From: an uncultured Eggerthellaceae bacterium | Lineage (GTDB): Bacteria; Actinomycetota; Coriobacteriia; Coriobacteriales; Eggerthellaceae | Assembly (NCBI GenBank): GCA_934670115.1 | Contig: CAKUOV010000075.1 | Coordinates: forward strand, 1 to 6,479 | Direction of reading: 5' to 3' | DNA length: 6,479 nt | Shown here: in pieces, positions 1-6,015 of the stretch | Position numbering within the stretch: position 1 is the stretch's first letter | Layout: every line of letters begins with the position of its first letter | Position numbers and translations under genes: made by a program | The notes under the pieces: generated by a model | Database searches by the model: none | What the model saw: the letters and a program-made list of their open reading frames with translations, nothing else | What the model was told of the DNA's origin: nothing

Positions 1-3
1 AGG

Positions 4-32
4 CTTCAAAAATTCTACAAATTGACTAAAAT
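4..32 (+). promoter_or_regulatory. hppA: Possible hppA promoter
   Basis: A TAAAAT box at 27-32 matches the sigma-70 type -10 consensus at five of six positions. A weak -35-like CTTCAA lies at 4-9 with a 17-bp spacer. Transcription would then start near 39, so the mRNA would begin almost exactly at the inverted repeat that starts at 41. The nearby TTGACT at 22-27 looks like a good -35, but no -10 box sits at a suitable distance from it. The true promoter could also lie upstream of the window. Confidence 0.28.
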
Positions 33-40
33 AGACAGGC

Positions 41-80
41 TATTTCCCTTCGACTCAGAATGCCAGGCCGAAGGGAAATA
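41..80 (+). promoter_or_regulatory. Perfect 12-bp inverted repeat in hppA leader
   Basis: TATTTCCCTTCG at 41-52 is exactly reverse-complementary to CGAAGGGAAATA at 69-80, with a 16-nt loop between them. In RNA this gives an uninterrupted 12-bp stem about 20 nt upstream of the ribosome binding site. No T-run follows it, so it is not a normal intrinsic terminator for an upstream gene. It could be a 5' stabilising hairpin, a protein-binding site or part of a translational switch. The dyad is seen directly; its role is inferred. Confidence 0.7.
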
Positions 81-100
81 CGAATCGTATTGGAACGTTA

Positions 101-107
101 AAGGAGG
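101..107 (+). promoter_or_regulatory. hppA: Strong ribosome binding site of hppA
   Basis: AAGGAGG is a near-perfect Shine-Dalgarno sequence, 6 nt before the GTG at 114. It fixes the start codon of hppA and fits a highly expressed gene. The stretch at 101-112 is also nearly repeated in the right arm of the upstream hairpin (71-80). Confidence 0.9.
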
Positions 108-113
108 AAATAG

Positions 114-2258
114 GTGAGTGCTTATATAGCAATCATGGCCCCCATCTGTGCTGTTATTGGCATTTGCGTGGCCGCTTACCTGGGCTCTTGGGTTCTGAAG
201 CAGGATCCGGGCGCCGAAAAAATGAACAGCATTTCGCTGAAAATCCAGAAGGGCGCTAAGGCCTTCTTGATGAGCGAATACAAGCTGCTCATCATCTTTA
301 TGGTCATTGTTGCTGTGGTTATGGCTGTTGCTCTGTCCATCCCCACTGCTCTGGCCTTCATTACGGGCGGCGTTTTGTCCGCTGCTGCTGGTTACGTGGG
401 CATGCACGTTGCAACGCGCGCTAACACCCGCACCGCTCATGCAGCTGAAGAGTCTGTTGCCAAGGCTCTGAACGTGAGCTTCAAGTCTGGTTTGACCATG
501 GGTCTGTGCGTTGCTTCTTTCGCATTGCTCGGTCTTTCCCTGTGGCTTATTGCTTTGGTGTATAGCGTGCTGTTCGGCCTTGACACCGCTGCTATCACCA
601 CCAACTTGATGGTCACGCTGCATGACAACATCGGCATGGTCGAGGGCTTCGCCACCGGTGCTTCTGCGGTTGCTCTGTTTGCCCGTGTTGGCGGCGGCAT
701 CTACACCAAGGCTGCTGACGTAGGCGCCGACCTGGTTGGTAAAGTTGAAGCTGGCATTCCCGAAGACGACCCCCGCAACCCTGCTACGATCGCCGACAAC
801 GTAGGCGACAACGTAGGCGACGTTGCTGGCATGGGCGCCGACCTGTTCGAGTCCTACACGGGCTCTATCCTGGCTCCCATCATCTTGGCTGCTACGCTGG
901 GTGCTTTGGGCGGCTACTTCGTGGGCGGCGACATGCTGTGGGCAATTCTTGCTCCTATCATGATCAGCTCTTGCGGTATTATCACGTCCATCATCGGTCT
1001 GTTCGCCGTTCGCACCAAGGAAGGTGGCGAGCTGCACAAGGCTCTGAACCGTGGTACGTATGTTGCTGCTCTCATTGAGATCTGCATCATCTTCATCATG
1101 TTCTTCATTTGGAACAATCAGTCCACCGAAGCTCAGCCGCTTTACCTGTTCGGCTCTGTTATCTGCGGTCTGGTTGCCGGCCTTGCTATTGGTAAGATCA
1201 CCGAGTACTTCTGCTCCGACAAGTACAAGCCCGTTCACAAGATTGCTGAGTCCGCTGAGACGGGCGCTGCAACCGTTATCATCGAGGGCCTGGGCACTGG
1301 TATGATGTCCACTATCGCTCCTATCGTATTGCTGGCTTTCGCTATCATCGGCGCATTCACGTTCGGCAATATGGCATTCCCCAACGCTACGGGCGAGGGC
1401 ATTGCTGTTGGCCTGTACGGCGTTGGCCTGGCTGCTACCGGCATGCTGTCCAACACCGCTATCACCATTGGCGTTGACGCATACGGCCCCGTTGCCGACA
1501 ACGCGGGCGGTATTGCTGAAATGGCTGGTCTGCCCGAGGAAATCCGCGAGCGCACTGACTCTTTGGACGCCGTTGGCAACACCACCGCTGCTATCGCGAA
1601 GGGTTTCGCCATCAGCTCTGCTGGCTTGGCTGCAATCTCTCTGTTCGTGTCCTATCAGGCAACCATGAGCCATATGCTTCCTGGCTTCAGCCTGACGCTG
1701 ACGAACCCCATCATTGTTGCTGGTATCTTCATCGGCGCTATGATGCCGTTCATGTTTGCCGCTTTGACTATGGGCGCTGTTTCTCGTGCTGCTCATGCCA
1801 TGGTTGAGGAAGTTCGTCGTCAGTTCCGCGAGATTCCCGGCATCATGGAGTACGAGAACGAGCCCGAGTACGACAAGTGCGTTGGTATTTCCACCACCTC
1901 TGCTCTGCATGAAATGATGCTCCCGGGCATTATGGCCGTTGTTGTGCCTATCGTTATCGGCTGCTTCAGCCCCGAAATGCTGGGTGGCTTTCTGGCGGGT
2001 GCTGTTGCAACTGGTATGCTTTTGGCTATGTTCATGTCCAACGCCGGCGGCGCTTGGGACAATGCCAAGAAGTACATTGAGCAGGGTAACCATGGCGGCA
2101 AGGGCTCCGAGGCTCACAAGGCTGCTGTTGTTGGCGACACCGTTGGCGACCCGTTCAAGGATACGTCTGGTCCTTCCATGAACATCCTGATCAACCTGAT
2201 GACCATCATCGCGTTGACGTTCAGCCCGCTGTTCATTGCGGTTCAGAACTTGCTGTAA
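114..2258 (+). CDS. hppA: K+-dependent membrane-bound ion-translocating pyrophosphatase
   Basis: This 714-residue integral membrane protein hydrolyses pyrophosphate to phosphate and uses the energy to pump H+ or Na+ out of the cytoplasm. Its length and hydrophobic pattern fit the 16-helix M-PPase family. Visible family landmarks are Arg191, Lys199, the PPi-binding DX7KXE motif (Asp202, Lys210, Glu212), DNVGDNVGD at about 228-236, Asp243 and Glu246 in DLFES, and GDPFKDTSGPS at 678-688. The motif GNTTAA (488-493) carries alanine where K+-independent enzymes have lysine, so K+ dependence is expected. Glu sits at the 246 position and Gly at 250, the arrangement typical of Na+-pumping and some K+-dependent H+-pumping members; the ion is therefore not settled. 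Oddly, the usual gate lysine near the C-terminus is Asn694. Codon use is strongly biased (GCT, GGC, CTG, AAG), unlike the downstream genes, suggesting high expression. The GTG start is set by a strong SD. The gene appears monocistronic. Confidence 0.97.
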   Translation: MSAYIAIMAPICAVIGICVAAYLGSWVLKQDPGAEKMNSISLKIQKGAKAFLMSEYKLLIIFMVIVAVVMAVALSIPTALAFITGGVLSAAAGYVGMHVATRANTRTAHAAEESVAKALNVSFKSGLTMGLCVASFALLGLSLWLIALVYSVLFGLDTAAITTNLMVTLHDNIGMVEGFATGASAVALFARVGGGIYTKAADVGADLVGKVEAGIPEDDPRNPATIADNVGDNVGDVAGMGADLFESYTGSILAPIILAATLGALGGYFVGGDMLWAILAPIMISSCGIITSIIGLFAVRTKEGGELHKALNRGTYVAALIEICIIFIMFFIWNNQSTEAQPLYLFGSVICGLVAGLAIGKITEYFCSDKYKPVHKIAESAETGAATVIIEGLGTGMMSTIAPIVLLAFAIIGAFTFGNMAFPNATGEGIAVGLYGVGLAATGMLSNTAITIGVDAYGPVADNAGGIAEMAGLPEEIRERTDSLDAVGNTTAAIAKGFAISSAGLAAISLFVSYQATMSHMLPGFSLTLTNPIIVAGIFIGAMMPFMFAALTMGAVSRAAHAMVEEVRRQFREIPGIMEYENEPEYDKCVGISTTSALHEMMLPGIMAVVVPIVIGCFSPEMLGGFLAGAVATGMLLAMFMSNAGGAWDNAKKYIEQGNHGGKGSEAHKAAVVGDTVGDPFKDTSGPSMNILINLMTIIALTFSPLFIAVQNLL

Positions 2259-2288
2259 TTGCGTTTTTAGCAATAGAGTGGCATTCAG

Positions 2289-2321
2289 AAGATGCGCCGG
2301 CTTATTGTCGGCGCATTTTTT
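2289..2321 (+). terminator. Intrinsic terminator of hppA
   Basis: ATGCGCCG at 2292-2299 pairs perfectly with CGGCGCAT at 2309-2316, with possible extension by A-T and G-T pairs at the base. A run of six T residues follows at 2316-2321. It lies about 30 nt after the hppA stop codon, so it probably isolates hppA from mtnA. Confidence 0.9.
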
Positions 2322-2383
2322 CTGCCTTGAGCATGGTCTTTTCATGCGCGCTTTTGTTACGCACGACACGTTGTGGGCGTGCG

Positions 2384-2405
2384 GTTTCGGCGAAACGAGT
2401 ATACT
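2384..2405 (+). promoter_or_regulatory. mtnA: Palindrome plus -10-like box upstream of mtnA
   Basis: GTTTCG at 2384-2389 and CGAAAC at 2391-2396 form a perfect 13-bp palindrome around one central base. TATACT at 2400-2405 matches the -10 consensus at five of six positions and lies 36 nt before the mtnA start. No good -35 is present at 16-18 bp, so the promoter may be weak or activator-dependent. The palindrome would lie in the promoter spacer, a usual place for an operator. A second loose dyad, CGCACG (2360-2365) and CGTGCG (2378-2383), lies just upstream. Confidence 0.4.
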
Positions 2406-2440
2406 TACAGGAAAGAAATCCCCCTGGAAAGGACAAGGCT

Positions 2441-3502
2441 ATGGCAAGCAAGCTGCATATGGAGAACCTTCCGCGCACATTGGAGCTTATGTATCGCGAC
2501 GATAAAGCCTCTTTGCGTTTCATTGACCAGCGTCTTTTGCCGGGTGAGCTGAAAGTTTCCGAGACAACGCAATGGCGTGAAGTAATTGATGCCATCAAGA
2601 CGCTTGCCGTGCGCGGTGCACCCGCCATCGGTATCGCCGGAGCCGCCGCAGTGGCCCTTTGGCTTGAAAACGATGCCGTGGTGGTTGATGAAGATGATTT
2701 CACGCAGGCGCTCGATATTGTTGCGCGCGAAGTGACTGATGCGCGACCGACTGCGGTAAACCTTGCGTGGGCGGTTGATAAAACAGTTGCGTATATCCAT
2801 GAGCAGCTTGATGGCGGTGCTCCGCTTGAAGAAATGGGATTGAATGCATGCACGTATGTGCAGCAATTGGCGGCCGACGATGAGCGCATCAATCGTGCCA
2901 TTGGTGAAAACGGCGCTCCGCTTATTCCCGATAACGCCTGCATTCTTACGCATTGCAATGCAGGAAGCCTTGCCACGGCGTTTTACGGAACGGCGCTTGG
3001 TGTTATTTATGCCGCCGCAGAGCAGGGTCGCGTGCAAAAAGTATTCGCCGATGAAACGCGACCGGTGGGCCAGGGTGCTCGTCTGACCGTGTGGGAGTTG
3101 GCGCAAGCGGGCGTGGATGTTACGTTGAACTGCGATAACATGGCAGCAACGCTTATGGCGCAAGGCAAGATTGATTGTGTGATTGTGGGTGCCGATCGTA
3201 TTGCGCGCAATGGTGATACGGCAAATAAGATTGGCACGTATGGACTTGCTGTTTTGGCGCAGTATCACAAGATTCCGTTTTATGTTGCGGCTCCTTTATC
3301 CACGTTTGATTTCTCCCTTGAAACAGGGGCGGAAATTCCTATTGAGCAGCGTGTTGCTGCCGAAGTTCTTCCACAACCTATTGAAGGAGTAGAGGTTTAT
3401 AATCCGGCGTTCGATGTGACGCCGGGAGAACTTGTTACGGCTTTTATCACGGAACAGGGCGTTTACCAGGCAAAAGACCTTGCAAAGCTTGCGCGTTCGT
3501 AA
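2441..3502 (+). CDS. mtnA: S-methyl-5-thioribose-1-phosphate isomerase
   Basis: MtnA is a soluble cytoplasmic enzyme that converts methylthioribose-1-phosphate (an aldose) to methylthioribulose-1-phosphate (a ketose) in methionine salvage. In some bacteria the same enzyme acts on 5-deoxyribose-1-phosphate. It belongs to the eIF2B-alpha/beta/delta-like fold. The 353-residue protein has the family length and motifs: RGAPAIG (58-64), THCNAG (170-175) with the catalytic Cys172, ETRP (205-208), GADRI (250-254) with the catalytic Asp252, NKIGTY (262-267) and NPAFDVTP (321-328). The ATG at 2441 is chosen because AAAGGA at 2428-2433 lies 7 nt upstream; an open frame reaches back to 2327 but runs through the preceding terminator. 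No other salvage gene is in the window, so the source and fate of its substrate cannot be read here. dgt follows after 97 nt without a T-tailed terminator, so cotranscription is possible. Confidence 0.96.
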   Translation: MASKLHMENLPRTLELMYRDDKASLRFIDQRLLPGELKVSETTQWREVIDAIKTLAVRGAPAIGIAGAAAVALWLENDAVVVDEDDFTQALDIVAREVTDARPTAVNLAWAVDKTVAYIHEQLDGGAPLEEMGLNACTYVQQLAADDERINRAIGENGAPLIPDNACILTHCNAGSLATAFYGTALGVIYAAAEQGRVQKVFADETRPVGQGARLTVWELAQAGVDVTLNCDNMAATLMAQGKIDCVIVGADRIARNGDTANKIGTYGLAVLAQYHKIPFYVAAPLSTFDFSLETGAEIPIEQRVAAEVLPQPIEGVEVYNPAFDVTPGELVTAFITEQGVYQAKDLAKLARS

Positions 3503-3550
3503 TCGAAAAGTCGCTTTGTCTGCAGCGAGGTGGCGTGCGTAAAGCGCAAC

Positions 3551-3571
3551 GTGTTGCTTGAAGAGCAGCAT
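3551..3571 (+). other. Small hairpin in mtnA-dgt gap
   Basis: TGTTGCT at 3552-3558 can pair with AGCAGCA at 3564-3570 (one G-T wobble) around a 5-nt loop, extended by an outer G-T pair. No T-run follows, so this is not an intrinsic terminator. It lies 15 nt upstream of the dgt ribosome binding site and may be a processing or stability hairpin in a joint mtnA-dgt transcript. Confidence 0.3.
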
Positions 3572-3599
3572 CACAACTAAAAGATAGGAAGCGGTATCC

Positions 3600-4640
3600 G
3601 TGGAAGTGGTAACGGGGGATGCGTATTCTGAAGAACGCAGCGGTTTTCTTTCGCCTGAGGCTGTTCCGTTGATGCCGTCGCGCGATTCCGCTCATTCGTT
3701 TCATGCCGACTTGCTGCGCAATCCCTTCCAGAAAGATCGCGATAAAATTCTGCATTCGAAAAGCTTTCGACGTCTATCGCACAAGACGCAAGTGTTTTTG
3801 GCGGTTGAAGGCGACCATTTCCGCACGCGCCTTACCCATACGCTTGAAGTTGCGCAGATAGCTCGTACGATTGCTCGCGGATTGGGGCTCAACGAGGATT
3901 TGACGGAAGCTATTGCGCTTGGTCACGATTTAGGCCATACGCCGTTTGGTCATGCGGGGGAAGAGGCGCTGCGCCATTGCATTGCTGGCACGCTGCGCAT
4001 TGATCCCGCATCTGACCAGGTAAACGATTTGTACCGTCATAATGAGCAGAGCGTGCGTGTGGTGGAGGTCATTGAGAACGGTGGCAAAGGTTTATCGCTT
4101 ACGCCAGAAACGCGTAACGGTATTTTGTGCCATACGGGGGCGGTGCCCGCAAAAACGCTCGAGGGGCGCATTGTGGCAACGGCCGATCGCATTGCGTATG
4201 TGAATCACGACATCGATGATGCAATTCGCGCGGGATTTCTTTCCGAGAATATGTTGCCGGATTCCACGAAACGCATTCTGGGTACGAATCACGCCCAACG
4301 CATCGAAACGCTCGTAGAGAATATGGTTATCACAAGCGCTCAAGCAGGGGATATTGGATTAAGCGAGCCGGTGCTTGCAGCCATGACCGAACTCCGGGCG
4401 TTTTTGTTCCGCTGCGTTTATCAATCCGATGAAGTGAATCACGAGGTCGATAAAGCGCGGCGTCTCATGAAGTGCCTATACGGTTACTATTTGCAGCATC
4501 CGCAAGACATTCCTGCAGAGTACCGCGCCATTTCGCAGGGAAACGATATTCGTGCTGTTGTTGACTACCTTTCTGGCATGACCGATCGCTATGCCATCTC
4601 CTGTTTCGAAGAACTTTTCACGCCCCGCTCTTTGGGCTGA
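3600..4640 (+). CDS. dgt: HD-domain dNTP triphosphohydrolase (dGTPase-like)
   Basis: This 346-residue cytoplasmic enzyme belongs to the dGTPase-like HD superfamily, which cleaves dNTPs to the deoxynucleoside plus triphosphate and helps control dNTP pools. Substrate preference cannot be read from sequence. The metal-binding HD residues are visible as His80 (RLTHTLEV), His109-Asp110 (LGHDLGHTPFGH) and Asp204 (VNHDIDDA). Family blocks include FQKDRDKILHSKSFRRL (43-59), the KTQVF segment (62-66), RHNEQS (146-151), ILCHTG (175-180) and ADRIAYVNHDIDDAI (195-209). The length matches the short, non-E. coli type of the family. The GTG at 3600 is preceded by AGGAAG at 3586-3591; a second GTG at 3606 is also possible. 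The LSP motif near residue 17, usual at the N-terminus of this family, supports a start upstream of Met25. It likely shares a transcript with mtnA. Confidence 0.94.
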   Translation: MEVVTGDAYSEERSGFLSPEAVPLMPSRDSAHSFHADLLRNPFQKDRDKILHSKSFRRLSHKTQVFLAVEGDHFRTRLTHTLEVAQIARTIARGLGLNEDLTEAIALGHDLGHTPFGHAGEEALRHCIAGTLRIDPASDQVNDLYRHNEQSVRVVEVIENGGKGLSLTPETRNGILCHTGAVPAKTLEGRIVATADRIAYVNHDIDDAIRAGFLSENMLPDSTKRILGTNHAQRIETLVENMVITSAQAGDIGLSEPVLAAMTELRAFLFRCVYQSDEVNHEVDKARRLMKCLYGYYLQHPQDIPAEYRAISQGNDIRAVVDYLSGMTDRYAISCFEELFTPRSLG

Positions 4641-4641
4641 T

Positions 4642-4668
4642 GTTAAAAAGTGACGGGGTCTTTTTAAC
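4642..4668 (+). terminator. Possible terminator hairpin after dgt
   Basis: GTTAAAAAG at 4642-4650 is exactly complementary to CTTTTTAAC at 4660-4668 around a 9-nt loop, immediately after the dgt stop codon. The A-run and T-run flanking a short GAC/GTC core are consistent with a weak, possibly bidirectional, intrinsic terminator. The stem is AT-rich, so its efficiency is uncertain. Confidence 0.5.
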
Positions 4669-4676
4669 GTTTGGGG

Positions 4677-4740
4677 TTAATACGGTTCGGGGCTGGAGTC
4701 CGCGGCTGTTGAACTAGGGCGAGGAGCCGTACGGTATTAA
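4677..4740. other. Imperfect inverted repeat enclosing a GC-rich core
   Basis: The 14 bases at 4677-4690 pair with 4727-4740 at 12 positions: TTAATAC with GTATTAA, then two shorter blocks split by single mismatches. The enclosed 36 nt (4691-4726) is G-rich and could fold further. There is no plausible reading frame. It could be a small structured RNA or a regulatory element before azlC. I do not recognise it as a known riboswitch class. The repeat is seen; any function is inferred. Confidence 0.4.
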
Positions 4741-4776
4741 AGGTAGCCAGGTATTTCGGCGCGATTCATCCGTTTG

Positions 4777-4804
4777 TGTTAAAAACCTACCGCCGCTTTT
4801 TGAA
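4777..4804 (+). other. Second TGTTAAAAA hairpin in the dgt-azlC gap
   Basis: TTAAAAA at 4779-4785 can pair with TTTTTGAA at 4797-4804 (one T-G wobble, GC-rich 11-nt loop). The nine bases TGTTAAAAA at 4777-4785 exactly repeat those at 4641-4649, where a similar hairpin also ends in a T5 run. The two could be terminators on either side of the central structured element. Confidence 0.3.
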
Positions 4805-4807
4805 GGG

Positions 4808-4835
4808 TAGAAATAATTCGCAAAGAGTCTATAAT
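4808..4835 (+). promoter_or_regulatory. azlC: azlC promoter, probably giving a leaderless mRNA
   Basis: A perfect TATAAT lies at 4830-4835. A -35-like TAGAAA at 4808-4813 (four of six matches) is 16 bp upstream. The azlC GTG at 4844 is only 8 nt after the -10 box and no Shine-Dalgarno sequence precedes it. Transcription would begin at or within a base or two of the start codon. Confidence 0.7.
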
Positions 4836-4843
4836 GCCAATTC

Positions 4844-5662
4844 GTGTCTAAATCGGTCTACATAAAACAAGCACTTGAAGCAGCGTTGCCTATTATGCTG
4901 GGCTACGTTGCTATTGGCGTGCCGTGCGGTATTTTGAATGCCTCGATCGGCTTGAATGTTTTGCAAGTTTTCTTGCTTTCGGTATTGTTTTATTCGGGCG
5001 CGGGACAATTCATGCTTCCGAATATGTATCTTGCCGGTGCGCCGCTGGCGTCCATCATTGCAAGCATTTCCTTGGTGAACACGCGTCAAATGCTGTATTC
5101 AGCATCGTTTGCGCCGTTTTGCGATAAAGAGCGGAAACGGTTGACATTTCTGTTTGGCGCAACGGTGACCGATGAATCGTTTGGCGTGAATACCGAAAAA
5201 TTCGAAGAAGGAAATTGGTCGGTTAAGCACGCGCTTTGGGTGAACATCTTTTCCTGTGCGTCGTGGACGGTTTCGAATTCTTTGGGCGTGATCATCGGCG
5301 GTTTGATCAATATTCCTTTGGCGGTAGCGTCGTTTGCCATGACATCCATCTTTGTCTGCCTTATGTGTTCCCAGAAAATATGCATTGAAAACATTGTCGC
5401 TATTATTTTCGCCATTGCTGGCGTGTATGTGTGCAAATGCGTTGGTCTTACGGGTCCGGCTATTCTTCTGGGTGCAATTGTTGGTGTTGCTGCAGCGTTT
5501 GCAGCAAGCATCTTGAAGGAAAAAGTCACTAATAAAACGGTAAAGGTATCGAGCTCGGACTTAATATCCAATGCAAAGGCCATCCAAACATCGGTAAATC
5601 AGGATACACCTTTGAACGGCACTCTTTCTGCGCCTGTTTGCTCAAGCGAGATGGGTAAATAA
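4844..5662 (+). CDS. azlC: AzlC family branched-chain amino-acid exporter, large subunit
   Basis: AzlC is the large membrane subunit of the AzlCD exporter, known from azaleucine resistance in Bacillus subtilis and thought to export branched-chain amino acids. The 272-residue protein is strongly hydrophobic from about 15 to 225, with several membrane segments. Family landmarks are YSGAGQF (50-56), NTRQMLYSASF (79-89) and TDESFG (109-114). From about residue 225 a polar, Ser/Thr/Asn/Lys-rich tail of roughly 48 residues follows, longer than usual for the family as I know it. The GTG start is chosen because the homologous N-terminus begins here and the next in-frame Met (18) lies inside the first membrane segment. 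It lacks an SD and is probably translated from a leaderless mRNA. azlD begins one base after its stop. Substrate is inferred from family only. Confidence 0.93.
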   Translation: MSKSVYIKQALEAALPIMLGYVAIGVPCGILNASIGLNVLQVFLLSVLFYSGAGQFMLPNMYLAGAPLASIIASISLVNTRQMLYSASFAPFCDKERKRLTFLFGATVTDESFGVNTEKFEEGNWSVKHALWVNIFSCASWTVSNSLGVIIGGLINIPLAVASFAMTSIFVCLMCSQKICIENIVAIIFAIAGVYVCKCVGLTGPAILLGAIVGVAAAFAASILKEKVTNKTVKVSSSDLISNAKAIQTSVNQDTPLNGTLSAPVCSSEMGK

Positions 5663-5663
5663 C

Positions 5664-5996
5664 ATGCAAATGGGTCTTGATGAATTTATCATTGTCTTCG
5701 CATGCTGTTTTGCGACCATGCTCATATGTCGTTGTGCGCCGTTGATGATGCTGAAAGGCAGAAAGCTTCCCGAGAAAGTTGAGCGTGCGTTGGGATTTAT
5801 TCCTCCGGCCGCTTTTGCTGCGTTGGTTGCGAACGATCTTTTGAATCCGGGTATGTTTAATGCAGGTGTGTGGCCGGCGATTGCGCCGATTCTTGCCGCG
5901 CTTGTTGTGGTGGTGGTCGCTCGTTTGACAAAATCGCTCTTGTGGTGCGCTCTTTCGGGTTGCGCAGCATACGCATTTCTTCTGTATGCGTTGTAA
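5664..5996 (+). CDS. azlD: AzlD family branched-chain amino-acid transporter, small subunit
   Basis: This 110-residue hydrophobic protein is the small partner of AzlC in the branched-chain amino-acid efflux complex of the cytoplasmic membrane. It has three to four membrane segments and the AzlD signature: an Arg-Cys-Ala-Pro segment at about 23-26, LKGRKLPEKVERAL (30-43), then GFIPPAAFAALVANDL (44-59). Length is normal for the family. The ATG at 5664 follows the azlC stop by one base and has only a weak SD-like GAGATGGG inside the end of azlC, so translational coupling is likely. ATG at 5670 is an alternative start. No terminator was seen after its stop, before the copper operator at 6016. Confidence 0.92.
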   Translation: MQMGLDEFIIVFACCFATMLICRCAPLMMLKGRKLPEKVERALGFIPPAAFAALVANDLLNPGMFNAGVWPAIAPILAALVVVVVARLTKSLLWCALSGCAAYAFLLYAL

Positions 5997-6015
5997 TTCA
6001 AAAAAATTTATCTTC

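Noticed and set aside
22..27. TTGACT as a -35 box for hppA.
   Set aside because: No -10-like hexamer lies 16-19 bp downstream; that stretch is the C-rich hairpin arm.
795..818. Exact 12-bp tandem repeat GACAACGTAGGC within hppA.
   Set aside because: It encodes the conserved DNVGDNVGD motif of membrane pyrophosphatases, so protein function and codon preference explain it.
15..2369. A 784-residue open frame on the minus strand across all of hppA.
   Set aside because: It mirrors the strong codon bias of hppA, has a low-complexity polar composition with no recognisable family, and lacks a convincing start region. It also reads through the hppA terminator.
2327..2440. Upstream in-frame ATG that would add 38 residues to MtnA.
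   Set aside because: It lies just after the hppA terminator, has no SD, spans the palindrome and -10-like box, and its peptide is unlike MtnA N-termini. The ATG at 2441 has a good SD.
2405..3268. A 287-residue minus-strand open frame opposite mtnA.
   Set aside because: The + strand encodes a full MtnA with all catalytic motifs; the opposite frame shows no family signature and is a shadow.
4690..4708. T-box-like string (TGG then CCGCGG) upstream of azlC.
   Set aside because: The spacing differs from the T-box consensus by one base. Only about 50 nt separate it from the dgt stop, leaving no room for a Stem I, and the azlC promoter lies downstream.
4834..4851. Five-codon reading frame (ATG to TAA) overlapping the azlC start.
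   Set aside because: Its ATG lies inside the -10 box, upstream of the expected transcript start, so it is unlikely to be in the mRNA.
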